From Rhodospirillales bacterium (GTDB lineage Bacteria > Pseudomonadota > Alphaproteobacteria > TMED109), in contig VXPW01000095.1 in NCBI GenBank assembly GCA_009839325.1, positions 18,743-56,667 on the forward strand: a stretch of 37,925 nt of DNA, read 5' to 3'. A program made the position numbers and the translations under genes. Positions 15,839-24,297 of this stretch are shown piece after piece (positions within the stretch are counted from its first letter, which is position 1; the number at the start of each line of letters is the position of its first letter). The notes below the pieces were generated by a model. That model saw only the letters and a list, made by a program, of their open reading frames with translations, was not told where the DNA came from and searched no databases.

Positions 15839-16669
15839 TCAACCGATCACCGTTCTCTCTTCACGACCCCACGTTACTAGCTGGGTGTCGAATCGCCTCA
15901 TCTTCCGCCATGCGAGCCACCGGCCGAGGTTGTTCGCTTGTTTCGCCCCGAAGCGACGAATGGCCAATGCGGGGCTCGCGCGGATATTTCGGCGGTTCTC
16001 GTCCCAGGACCCCTGTCCCGCAGATTCGATATACGAAGGCAGGCTGTAGTTGTGGAAGACGACTGGTGGCTTCAGGTAGTGCACATTGAACATGCCGTTC
16101 TCCCAATACCGCGGCATGATCCAGTCGATCCCGTGTACTGGCCTCGGGAATTCCCTCAGCATGTGCTGCGCACCTGCCCGCGTAATGACGTAACCGAATG
16201 CCCCCTGATCATGGAATCTGAAACGGCCCATTTCGTGGCCGGTGGTCACCTGCCGGACCGAACGGAAACGACGGGCAAGCTTTCGTTCCCGGAGGCCGAG
16301 GCGGCTCTGGTGGAGCATCACCGCGCCGAAATCCCTAGGGCCGTGTTCCAGCGCCGAGAGGATCTCACCGATTGCCGGCCCTAGAAGACAATCGTCCTCG
16401 AAGATCGCTGCCATCTTGTCGCCGGATACAACCAACGCCCTGAACACGGCCATATGGCTGAGCGCACACGCTAACGCCGCATCGTCCAAACGCGACAATC
16501 CCCGCCTTCGTCGCGCCTCCCGGTCGACGCTTGCTAGTGTCGTTTCGCTCAACCGGGTGCCGTCCACTGCGTCGAAGAATTCGAAGGGAAGGTCGGCCCG
16601 CCTGAATTCTTCCGTAACCCGCTCCCGGCGCTCCCCGGCTTGCGGCAAGCTGATGACGTAGCATTTCAT
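15839..16669 (-). CDS. Glycosyltransferase family 25 (LPS-type)
   Basis: 276 residues. It starts MKCYVISLPQAGERRERV, the usual opening of GT25 proteins, followed by FFDAVDGTRL. ACALSHMAVFRALV matches the conserved GCxxSH region and AAIFEDDCLLG carries the DxD-like EDD nucleotide-sugar/metal site. DQGAFGYVITRAGAQHML and the IDWIMPRYW segment are also typical. GT25 enzymes add galactose or glucose to lipopolysaccharide or glycan cores in the cytosol. It stands alone, without other LPS genes, which suggests an acquired or moron-like gene that changes surface sugars. Its upstream region is strikingly AT-rich. Confidence 0.9.
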   Translation of the reverse strand: MKCYVISLPQAGERRERVTEEFRRADLPFEFFDAVDGTRLSETTLASVDREARRRRGLSRLDDAALACALSHMAVFRALVVSGDKMAAIFEDDCLLGPAIGEILSALEHGPRDFGAVMLHQSRLGLRERKLARRFRSVRQVTTGHEMGRFRFHDQGAFGYVITRAGAQHMLREFPRPVHGIDWIMPRYWENGMFNVHYLKPPVVFHNYSLPSYIESAGQGSWDENRRNIRASPALAIRRFGAKQANNLGRWLAWRKMRRFDTQLVTWGREERTVIG

Positions 16670-16717
16670 GGTTGTCAGCCGCAGCCGATTATCTTGTCGG
16701 CAAGAACGCGGCCGATA

Positions 16718-16800
16718 CTAGGCAGGCATTATGACCTCCAAATGATTTATGTAAGTGTATTTATGACCTTAGTGTGATTTTTGCAATCAATACACAATCG
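16718..16800 (-). promoter_or_regulatory. AT-rich upstream region of the glycosyltransferase with direct repeats
   Basis: The + strand shows TTATGACCT twice, at 16729-16737 and 16761-16769, spaced 32 bases (about three helical turns), in an AT-rich patch. On the minus strand this reads AGGTCATAA twice. A strong ribosome-site-like GGAGG with five-base spacing precedes a three-codon frame ATG-CCT-GCC-TAG (16729-16718). It is probably the promoter region of the glycosyltransferase; the repeats could bind a regulator. Confidence 0.4.
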
Positions 16801-16818
16801 TTCAAACCCGCACGGCCG

Positions 16819-18552
16819 CTAGGGGTCGGGGCTTGCCGCCCCCGCACTTCCGCCCTGATCAGCCCCCAGTTCTTGTTCCATCATCCGCCGCATGACGACT
16901 TTCCGCGCCTTCCCTGTGACGGTCAGCGGGAACGAGTCCACGAACCGCCAGATTCGGGGGATCTTGTACCGCGCGATCGCGCCGTCGCAGAACGCCCTCA
17001 GCTGCGCCTCATCGGGCGCGACCCCCGCATGCGGGATGATCCAGGCGCAGAGTTCCTCACCGTACCTGGGATCCGGAACCCCGAAGACCTGCACATCGCG
17101 AACACCGGGGTGGCGGTGCAGGAAATCCTCGATTTCGCGCGGATAGATGTTCTCGCCACCCCGAATCACCATGTCGCTGGCGCGGCCCACGATCCGCCCG
17201 TAACCCGCCCGATCGATGACGCCGAGGTCCCCGGTGTGCATCCATCCCTCCGCATCGATCGCGGCCGACGTCGCCACCGGATCATCCCAGTAGCCCTTCA
17301 TGACCACGTATCCCCGTATCAGGACCTCGCCCACGGTGCCGCACGCAGCCGTTCGCCCCTCACCGTCGACGACCTTGGCCTCGACGTGCGGATGCACCTG
17401 GCCGATCGTCCCCACCCGGCGGTCCGGCGGATCGTCCCTCGCCGTCTGGAAGGTCACCGGGCTGGTCTCGGTCATGCCGAAGCAGATCGTGACCTCGGGC
17501 ATGTGCAGTTCTTCGAGGAGACGCCGCATGAGTTCCGCCGGACAAGGTGCGCCCGCCATGATTCCCGTCCGCAGACGATCAAGGTTGCGGCCGGGTCGCG
17601 ACGGGTGCTCCAGCATGGCCACATACATAGTGGGAACCCCGTAGAGCGCCGTGCAGCGCTCGCCTTCCACCGCGTCGAGGACGGCGTCCGCGTCAAAGCG
17701 CTCACCCGGAAACACCAGGCAGGACCCGGCCGTGGCGGCAGCGAGGCTCCCCATCACCATGCCGAAGCAGTGATAAAGCGGCACCGGAACGCAGATCCGG
17801 TCCTCCGGTCCGAGATCAAGCACTGCGGCCGTCTGTCGGGCGTTGTTGACGATGTTGTGATGGCTGAGCGTGGCCCCCTTCGGCCGCCCGGTCGTGCCGC
17901 TCGTGAACTGGATGTTGATCGGGTCGGACGGCACCTGGGCGGCCACCAGCCGCTCGAGACGCGCGCCATCCGCAGGCGCTGCGGCCAGATCGTCGAAACG
18001 GAGCATCCCCGCTTCGCCCGGCTCCCCCAGGTGGATCACGAACTCGAGGTCCGGCAGCGCGGGTGGCTCCGACCGGACGCCGGGGGGATCGCCCAATCCC
18101 GGTACGAGCGACCGCACGATTCCTGCGAAATCAGTGCCTCGATTCTGGCGCGCCAGCACCAGCGCGCGCATGCCCACGAGGTTGAGAGCGTGCCGCAACT
18201 CGTCGGCCTGATACGCGGGATTGACCGTCACCAGGACCAGCCCGGCGCGGGCGCTCGCAAACTGGACCAACAGCCATTCAGGGCGGTTCGGCGACCAGAT
18301 GCCGATCCGGTCCCCGGGGTTCAGCCCGAGCTCCAGGAGGCCCGTCGCCAACCGATCGACCGCGGCAGCAAACGCGCCGTACGTCCATCGCTGGCCAGCC
18401 TCCGGAAAGACCGCGTACTCGCGATCCGGCCACCGCTCGGCGGCCCTGGCCAGCGTCTCGGTGACAGTCTGGTCGAGCAGTGGGGGCTGCAACCATCCCT
18501 GCACGGTCGCGCGGTCCGCCACCGGAATCCGCGGGTCCGGTGCAGCGTCCAT
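16819..18552 (-). CDS. Acyl-CoA synthetase (AMP-dependent synthetase/ligase)
   Basis: 577 residues. The ATP/AMP loop is QFTSGTTGRPKGATLSH, followed by the A5-type CFGMTETSP, the A7 motif GWMHTGDLGVIDRAGYGRIVGR, A8 DMVIRGGENIYPREIE, and the C-terminal catalytic lysine region TVTGKARKVVMRR. The order and length fit medium/long-chain fatty-acyl-CoA ligases. The start ATG 18552 shares one base with the TGA of the upstream M81 gene (TGATG), so translation is coupled and it is the third gene of an M48-M81-ligase operon. It activates a carboxylic acid to its CoA thioester in the cytosol. The acid is unknown. Confidence 0.95.
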   Translation of the reverse strand: MDAAPDPRIPVADRATVQGWLQPPLLDQTVTETLARAAERWPDREYAVFPEAGQRWTYGAFAAAVDRLATGLLELGLNPGDRIGIWSPNRPEWLLVQFASARAGLVLVTVNPAYQADELRHALNLVGMRALVLARQNRGTDFAGIVRSLVPGLGDPPGVRSEPPALPDLEFVIHLGEPGEAGMLRFDDLAAAPADGARLERLVAAQVPSDPINIQFTSGTTGRPKGATLSHHNIVNNARQTAAVLDLGPEDRICVPVPLYHCFGMVMGSLAAATAGSCLVFPGERFDADAVLDAVEGERCTALYGVPTMYVAMLEHPSRPGRNLDRLRTGIMAGAPCPAELMRRLLEELHMPEVTICFGMTETSPVTFQTARDDPPDRRVGTIGQVHPHVEAKVVDGEGRTAACGTVGEVLIRGYVVMKGYWDDPVATSAAIDAEGWMHTGDLGVIDRAGYGRIVGRASDMVIRGGENIYPREIEDFLHRHPGVRDVQVFGVPDPRYGEELCAWIIPHAGVAPDEAQLRAFCDGAIARYKIPRIWRFVDSFPLTVTGKARKVVMRRMMEQELGADQGGSAGAASPDP

Positions 18553-20051
18553 CACTCGGGCGCTCCAGTTGTTTCCAGCACAGGCATCCGCCGCACGGAC
18601 GAGCGGAGGTGCCGGTAATCAAGCGTGTCATGATTCACCGGATTGAGACCGGGTGCGTCGGCGACCACGACCGCCTTGGCATGGGCGAAGTCGGCACGGA
18701 AATGGACCGAACTCTTCACGATGACGACCCGTTGCGAATCGGGCTCGATGCCGACGTGCCGAAACATCGATCGGTCAGCTGCCTGCATCCGCCTTGAGGC
18801 GACTGCCACCGCGACGCGGCCGCAGCGCAGGGCGGCCATCGGCCCGAGGTCCATGCGCGACCCGCGGAACATCGGACCGGTTGCGGTGAAGCGTCCATCC
18901 GCCAGGGCGGTCACGCGGGCCGCGCCCACGTAGGGTTGGCCGTCGCTGCGTCCACCCAGGGAAACGGTGATCTCCGCTCCGATCCCGGCTGCAGCGGCCT
19001 GGGCGGCGGTGTCCGGATCGGCCAGCACACCGACCGCAACACCATCGGCATCCGCCGCAACCGCTGCCGACAACAGCGCGGTGGTATCCCCCGCCCCTCC
19101 GGCTCCGGGATTGTCTCGCGTGTCGGCGACAACGACGAGGCCGCCCGTTTGGCGGGCAATCCGAAGAGCCTCATCCACGGCGGCTCGTGGCGGGTACAGC
19201 GTGACCGCAAATTCCGGCTCTACCGCCTCCAGCCGGTGCATGACAGCAGCAACCGCCCGGCGCGCCGCCGGCTCGGTCTCGGCGTAGCTGACGACACTGG
19301 GTCCCGTTTCCCAGGTGTCCGCCGGCGGAAATCCCATCGCCAGCGAGGTCGTATACACGGAAGGCCCTTCGCGGTCGCCTAATCCGGCATACAACCGCCG
19401 GCCAGGCTCGGCATCCGTGGACTGGCAAACCAGCGGCACGAGGAACGGGCTCCGTTCCAGCGCCCTGGCCGGTCGGCGACCGTCACGGATTCCGGGGAGT
19501 ACGGCCTTGAGCACCGCATAGGTCCGTCGGCCGGTCGCCGCCATGTCGACGTGCGGATAGGTGCGGAACGCCACGAGCGCGTCGCTCGCGTCCAGCATCG
19601 CGCCGCTGACGTTGGCGTGGAGATCCAGACTCGCGGCCACCGCCGTCGCTGCGTCCACCTCGGCACGCACCGCCGCCAGGACTGCGCCATCGCCATCCCG
19701 TTCGTGCTCCGCCACCATCGCGCCGTGGAGGTCGAGGTACACGGCATCGACGGGCCCGGCGGCCCGCAGGCGTTCCAGCATCCGCGTCAGGATGGCGTCG
19801 TAGGCTTCCCGTGTGACCGGCCCGGACGGGACCGCCGAGCACCACAGCAGCGGCAGCACTTCGGCGCCGTCAAGCCGCGCGGCTTCCAGGAAGCCAGCGG
19901 CGGGAAGATTGCTGCCGGCAAGCGCCGACGGCAGCTCGCTCCCGGTGACCAACGGCGGCCATCCATCCGCCTCGGCAAATCGGTCCAGCGTCGCGGGGTG
20001 CGGAGAGAACGTGTTGGTTTCGTGGATGAAACCGGCGACGGCTACGCGCAT
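18552..20051 (-). CDS. M81 family metallopeptidase, MlrC (microcystinase C)-like
   Basis: 499 residues. It begins MRVAVAGFIHETNTFSP, the family-defining start, followed by AVYLDLHGAMVAE and SLDLHANVS, where His and Asp form the zinc site, and VVVADTRDNPGAGGAGDTTALL in the second half. The C-terminal domain carries SSVHFRADFAHAKAVVVADAPGL, also typical. MlrC cleaves linearised microcystin in sphingomonads, but most homologues occur in bacteria that do not degrade microcystin and have unknown substrates, probably small peptides or amides. It is coupled at both ends: its ATG shares a base with the M48 stop (TAATG) and its stop with the ligase start. Confidence 0.93.
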   Translation of the reverse strand: MRVAVAGFIHETNTFSPHPATLDRFAEADGWPPLVTGSELPSALAGSNLPAAGFLEAARLDGAEVLPLLWCSAVPSGPVTREAYDAILTRMLERLRAAGPVDAVYLDLHGAMVAEHERDGDGAVLAAVRAEVDAATAVAASLDLHANVSGAMLDASDALVAFRTYPHVDMAATGRRTYAVLKAVLPGIRDGRRPARALERSPFLVPLVCQSTDAEPGRRLYAGLGDREGPSVYTTSLAMGFPPADTWETGPSVVSYAETEPAARRAVAAVMHRLEAVEPEFAVTLYPPRAAVDEALRIARQTGGLVVVADTRDNPGAGGAGDTTALLSAAVAADADGVAVGVLADPDTAAQAAAAGIGAEITVSLGGRSDGQPYVGAARVTALADGRFTATGPMFRGSRMDLGPMAALRCGRVAVAVASRRMQAADRSMFRHVGIEPDSQRVVIVKSSVHFRADFAHAKAVVVADAPGLNPVNHDTLDYRHLRSSVRRMPVLETTGAPE

Positions 20052-21475
20052 TACCGGTCTTCGTGCACGACCAGCTTCACCCGCCTGCCCACCGCCGGCA
20101 GCTCGCCCGGCCGCAGGCCGTTCAAGACCTCGAACCAGCGTTGCGGGCTCCGATCGATATCCATGCGCGCAACGAGTGATGCCAGCGTGTCCGAGGCCGA
20201 TACCGTCGTGACACGAACGACCCGCGACCGTGCCGCCTGCCGGTCTCGCTCATCGAACCGCCGGAAGCTGAGGGCGGTCTCCCGAAGGTCGGCCAGCCGG
20301 GCCAGGCTCACGGACAGAGGAACGATGTAGCGGAACCGGCACACGAGTTTGCTTGCGCACTCGATGACCAGCGTCCGATATTCGAAGCGATGACCACTGC
20401 GTTCCGGATTGCGGACCGCGGTTGCGGCATGCATCCCGTCGAGTCTCAGCAGTTCGACCTCGCGACTTCCACTCGGCAGGTAGCTCGCGATTCCCATCCC
20501 CCACTGGTTCAGCATCTCGTCATAAACGATGAGTGTCCCGTCCATGGCCCGGGCGGTCACCCGGCCGGGTTCGCGCCGAATGTGAAAGCCTTCGGGCATC
20601 GTGAAGCGGACTTCTGTGCCGCCAAGCAGGACCAGCTGACCTCGCACCATCCCAACCTGCGGCCGGCTGCCGAAGTGAAGACCGTCAATACGGTCAAGGA
20701 ACCCGTCTCCCGCTGTCCGGCCCGGCCCGGCGCCCAACCGGCGCGAGAGAATCACGGCCCGGCTCACGCGCTCCGGCGTACTGGGGTGTGAGGACAGCGC
20801 TCCGTGGTGTGGCCCGGCGTCGGTGCCCGCGAGCGCGGCATGCGCCTCGTTCGCCTCGAGCATCCGGACAACGGCCGCGGGGTCCAGCCCGGCCTCATGG
20901 AGGTAGCCGATGGCGAGCGCATCTGCCTCGAACTCGTCCTGCTGGCTGTACCGCGCAAGGATCACCGCTTGCCCGGGCTGCGGCGGGAAGCCCCAGGAGC
21001 CATCCGGCGCAGGATCATCGCCGGAAACCCGCGACCTGTCGTCAACCGCGGCAATGCGCGCGTGGCGCGTTCGCGCATGGTGAGCGACCACGTGGGCGAT
21101 CTCGTGGGCCAGCACGGCGGCCAGATCCGACTCGTTTCGAGCGAGCGCGACCAGGCCACGTGTCAGATAGACGTAACCGCCTGGAAGTGCGAACCCGTTG
21201 ACCGCCGGCGTGTCCAGTACGGTGAAGGTCCATCGCTGGTCGCCGTATTCCGACTGGCGGGCGAGCAGCGTCCCGAGTTCACCGATGTAGGCGTGGAGAT
21301 CCGGATCGCCTCGGTACACCCCGCCGAAGGCAGCCACCAGCCGGGGATGCTCGCGTTCCCCGATGGCCCGGTCCTCCAGCGGAAACCCATGGGCTGTCCC
21401 GGCGGACGTGACCAGGCACCCGGCCACCAGAAGGCTCGCCCATGTGCGCGCGACGACGGTTGCTTTGGCGGGCAT
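20051..21475 (-). CDS. M48 family metalloprotease, exported, with C-terminal LysM-like domain
   Basis: 474 residues from ATG 21475; the frame is open about 150 codons further upstream but without signal or domain character. The N-terminus is a signal peptide with a possible lipobox (LLVAGC), so it may be a lipoprotein. The zinc motif HEIAH is at residues 124-128 and the third ligand Glu is in DEFEADALAIGYLHEAG, followed by SSHPSTPERVSRA. The last 55 residues (VRVTTVSASDTLASLVARM to RRVKLVVHED) resemble the LysM-like end of alphaproteobacterial BepA/YfgC-type proteases. A periplasmic quality-control role for outer-membrane proteins is known for BepA. It is the first gene of the three-gene operon. 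Confidence 0.93.
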   Translation of the reverse strand: MPAKATVVARTWASLLVAGCLVTSAGTAHGFPLEDRAIGEREHPRLVAAFGGVYRGDPDLHAYIGELGTLLARQSEYGDQRWTFTVLDTPAVNGFALPGGYVYLTRGLVALARNESDLAAVLAHEIAHVVAHHARTRHARIAAVDDRSRVSGDDPAPDGSWGFPPQPGQAVILARYSQQDEFEADALAIGYLHEAGLDPAAVVRMLEANEAHAALAGTDAGPHHGALSSHPSTPERVSRAVILSRRLGAGPGRTAGDGFLDRIDGLHFGSRPQVGMVRGQLVLLGGTEVRFTMPEGFHIRREPGRVTARAMDGTLIVYDEMLNQWGMGIASYLPSGSREVELLRLDGMHAATAVRNPERSGHRFEYRTLVIECASKLVCRFRYIVPLSVSLARLADLRETALSFRRFDERDRQAARSRVVRVTTVSASDTLASLVARMDIDRSPQRWFEVLNGLRPGELPAVGRRVKLVVHEDR

Positions 21476-21748
21476 CTTTCTCAGAATTCGACAAGCAGTG
21501 AGAAAAACCGGTGAGGTTACCCTACCGAGCGGCGGCTTCACTGTCGTCAGTTGCCAGCGGTGCCACCCGGGTTCCGACTGGCAACGAAACGCACCTGAAG
21601 CCATTTGACCCGGCGTGGCTGTCCGGGCATTGCATGGTGGTGCCGCTGGCCGGACCCGCCGATACTGGCCACGCGTACGATCTCGGGTGCCGTCGCGGGA
21701 AACGCCGTGCCGGAACTTGCGTGTGAACATCATCCAGGAACGCTCTAC

Positions 21749-22168
21749 ATGGAAGCCGACGACTTGATCCAAGCGTATGGACTCATCCCTCATCCCGAGG
21801 GGGGCCATTATCGCGAGACCTACCGCGATCACACCAAGGCTGGCAAGCGAGGCGCCTTGACGGTGATCTACTACCTGCTCAAGGCGGGCGAGATATCCGC
21901 CTGGCACCGTATCGACGCCACTGAAATCTGGCACTTCTACGCCGGCGATCCGCTGCAGCTCGAGCTCTCATCCGACGGGAAGCAGATCGTGCGGCCGCGC
22001 CTCGGCTTCGGCGACGGCGCGGAGCCTCACGTCCCCGTCCCGGCAGGCACTTGGCAAAGTGCTCGATCGGAAGGAGCATGGACGCTGGCAGGATGCACCG
22101 TGGCACCGGCGTGTGAGTTAACGGGTTTGGAGCTGGCACCGGCATACTGGCGCCCCGGAGACGCGTAG
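21749..22168 (+). CDS. Cupin DUF985 family protein
   Basis: 139 residues from ATG 21749, with CAGGAA at about eight bases. The frame is open upstream but the family begins here. The family core is GLIPHPEGGHYRETYRD, then IYYLLKAGEISAWHRIDATEIWHFYAGDPLQL, and near the end WTLAGCTVAPA. The double-stranded beta-helix histidines are present. DUF985 proteins are small cupins, possibly sugar- or cell-wall-related, without an agreed reaction. It is divergent from the M48 gene across 273 bases. Confidence 0.9.
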   Translation: MEADDLIQAYGLIPHPEGGHYRETYRDHTKAGKRGALTVIYYLLKAGEISAWHRIDATEIWHFYAGDPLQLELSSDGKQIVRPRLGFGDGAEPHVPVPAGTWQSARSEGAWTLAGCTVAPACELTGLELAPAYWRPGDA

Positions 22169-22380
22169 TCGGCACAATCCGCTGGAAGAAAGCAGTCACG
22201 CGCCGTGGGCCCGCTCGGCGCAGGCGGCGGGGCGTCCGTCGATGTTGACCGGCAGACGAATTCTCAGGGTGCGGGTATGCCCGAGCGCGGCGCGGCACAG
22301 TACGCGTTCGCGAACGCCGGCGGCGACAATGCGTCCGGACGCAGGCGGCGACGGCTACCCCGGAGTGGAGGTTCGAAGTG

Positions 22381-22710
22381 ATGAGTGCATGGATGTACCT
22401 GACGGCTGCCATCGTGCTGGAGGTGGTCGGCACGATCTTGCTGAAGCTGTCGGACGGCTTCGAGAAGTGGGAATGGGGCGTTCTGTCGATCGTCTGCTAC
22501 AGCTGCTGCTTTCTGGTATTCGCCCCCGCACTCAAGGTCATTCCGGTGGGCGTTGCGTACGCCCTGTGGGCCGGGATCGGCATCCTGGCGGTGACGATGA
22601 TCGGATTCGTGGTGTTCCGGGAGCAGCTCGGATTCGTCCAGCTGGCCTGCATTGCATTGATCGCCATCGGCGCCGTCGGACTGCGTCTCACGACGACGGC
22701 GGCGGCCTGA
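22381..22710 (+). CDS. Small multidrug resistance (SMR) family transporter
   Basis: 109 residues with four transmembrane helices. Starting at ATG 22381 places the essential membrane-embedded glutamate at position 14 (IVLEVVGTILLKLS), exactly as in EmrE; the GTG one codon earlier is less likely. GGAGG lies eight bases upstream. ALKVIPVGVAYALWAGIGI and the helix-four GFVQLACIALIAIGAVGLRL are canonical. It is a proton-coupled antiporter for quaternary cations or guanidinium in the inner membrane. The Qac-like signature AYALWAGIGI favours the EmrE branch over SugE. It acts as a homodimer, and no paired subunit gene is adjacent. Confidence 0.95.
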   Translation: MSAWMYLTAAIVLEVVGTILLKLSDGFEKWEWGVLSIVCYSCCFLVFAPALKVIPVGVAYALWAGIGILAVTMIGFVVFREQLGFVQLACIALIAIGAVGLRLTTTAAA

Positions 22711-22940
22711 CCGGCGGGAAACCGGCACATTTTGCGCTGCGCCCGGCAGCCGGCAATCCGGCGAGAAGGAATGCGCTCGTCGGCGAAGACCCGACAACCG
22801 ATCTGCAGGGATTCGCTGCCCCCTGAGTTTGCCGGCTTGCCATGGGCCGTTCGTGCCCGCGCCGGTCGAGGCAAGCAACGATCACATAATTGAAGCAAAC
22901 TGACGACGTCGGCCCCTTCCGGAATTGCTCGAGCTGCACC

Positions 22941-23996
22941 ATGGCTACAGACACGCGCGACCAAGTGAACCCTGTGCGCATCAATCTCTACAGCGACACG
23001 CAGACGCTCCCGACTCCCGAGATGCGCCAGGTGATGGCGGCAGCACCGGTCGGCGATGAGCAGACATTCGACGATCCGAGCGTAAACGCGCTCTGCGGGC
23101 GCGTGGCGGCGTTGCTGGGCAAGGAGGCGGCGGTCTTCCTCCCGTCGGGTACGATGTGCAACGAGATCGCGATTCGGGTGCACTGCCGGCCGGGCGACGA
23201 GGTCATCGCCGAAGCGTCCTGCCACATTCTCAATTTCGAGGGCGGGGGTCCCGCGGCCTTGTCCGGCGTCCAGATCGCTCCTCTTCCGGGCCGACGAGGC
23301 GTCTTTTCCGCGGATCAGGCCCGGGCAGCGATCCGCGACACGCACCGCTACGCCCCGCGCTCCGCACTGCTCGAGGTCGAGAACACCGCCAACATGGGTG
23401 GCGGCACCGTGTGGCCGCTGGCGGACGTCAGGGCGGTCACCGAGGTCGCCCGGACACACGGCCTCGCCACCCACCTGGACGGCGCACGTCTGCCGAACGC
23501 CGTGGTCGCGTCGGGCGTGTCAGCCGCCGCGTACGCGGACGGCTTCGACAGCGCCTGGATCGACTTGAGCAAGGGGCTCGGCTGCCCGGTGGGTGCCGTT
23601 CTCGCCGGGTCCTCCTCGTTCATCGATGAGGCGTGGCGCTGGAAGCAGCGCATGGGGGGCGCCATGAGGCAGGCCGGCATCCTTGCAGCGGCCGGCCTCC
23701 ATGGGCTGGACCACCACTGGGACCGCCTCGCGGAGGACCATGCCCACGCCGCGCTGCTGGCCGACGGACTGGCCGAGCTGAAGGGCTTCGTGGTCGAACC
23801 ATGTGAAACCAACATCCTGTTCTTCGACGTGGGGAATACCGGACACAGTGCCGCCGACGTCGCGGCTCGTGCCGGCGCGGCCGGCCTGCGGATCGGCGCG
23901 ATGGGAGCGACGCGCATGCGCGCCGTGACTCACCTGGATGTCAGCCGGACCGACTGCCAGGAGGCCGTCAGGATCCTTGCCGAGGTGACGGCGTGA
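22941..23996 (+). CDS. Low-specificity L-threonine aldolase (PLP enzyme)
   Basis: 351 residues from ATG 22941; the frame is open 17 codons further but the family starts near NLYSDTQTLPTPEMR. The family pattern is complete: GDEQTFDDPSVNALCGRVAALLG, FLPSGTMCNEIAI, EASCHI, ENTANMGGGTVWPL, HLDGARLPNA, and the PLP lysine at residue 211 in SKGLGCPVGAVLAG. It cleaves L-threonine or L-allo-threonine to glycine and acetaldehyde. It stands on the same strand as neighbouring genes but has gaps of 230 and 300 bases, so it is probably a separate unit. Confidence 0.94.
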   Translation: MATDTRDQVNPVRINLYSDTQTLPTPEMRQVMAAAPVGDEQTFDDPSVNALCGRVAALLGKEAAVFLPSGTMCNEIAIRVHCRPGDEVIAEASCHILNFEGGGPAALSGVQIAPLPGRRGVFSADQARAAIRDTHRYAPRSALLEVENTANMGGGTVWPLADVRAVTEVARTHGLATHLDGARLPNAVVASGVSAAAYADGFDSAWIDLSKGLGCPVGAVLAGSSSFIDEAWRWKQRMGGAMRQAGILAAAGLHGLDHHWDRLAEDHAHAALLADGLAELKGFVVEPCETNILFFDVGNTGHSAADVAARAGAAGLRIGAMGATRMRAVTHLDVSRTDCQEAVRILAEVTA

Positions 23997-24297
23997 CGGC
24001 CCGCCAACCCTCGCCGCGCGCCGCCAGGGCTGACTGAAGACGGCCGGGCGCTGAAAACGAGTCTGCCCACGCCAATTCGCGCGCCCGTCCGTTTGGTTTC
24101 GAACGCCGCAGGACCCGGCCGGCCGGGCCCGTGCCAGGACATCGGCGGCCGGAACCTGCGGCAACGCGGTCCGGCATCCTCCGACCCGCGTCGAGCGATC
24201 GGGCGTGGCACTAGACGCCGCGGTGCAGCCAGCCTTGTTGATTGCGACGCCAAGAGTGCGGATGATGGGCGGCAGACAACGACAGCGGGACACAGCG
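23997..24297 (+). other. Intergenic region with a GC-rich palindrome (24114-24127)
   Basis: About 300 bases between threonine aldolase and the dioxygenase with no supported gene. It contains a perfect 14-base palindrome CCCGGCCGGCCGGG at 24114-24127, which could be a transcription stop stem for the aldolase gene; no T-run follows. The remaining sequence shows nothing I recognise. Confidence 0.4.

Noticed and set aside
16774-18618. 614-codon plus-strand open frame
   Set aside because: Lies antisense to the acyl-CoA synthetase, whose motifs are complete; the translated plus frame is Arg/Pro/His-rich without domains, a normal high-GC shadow.
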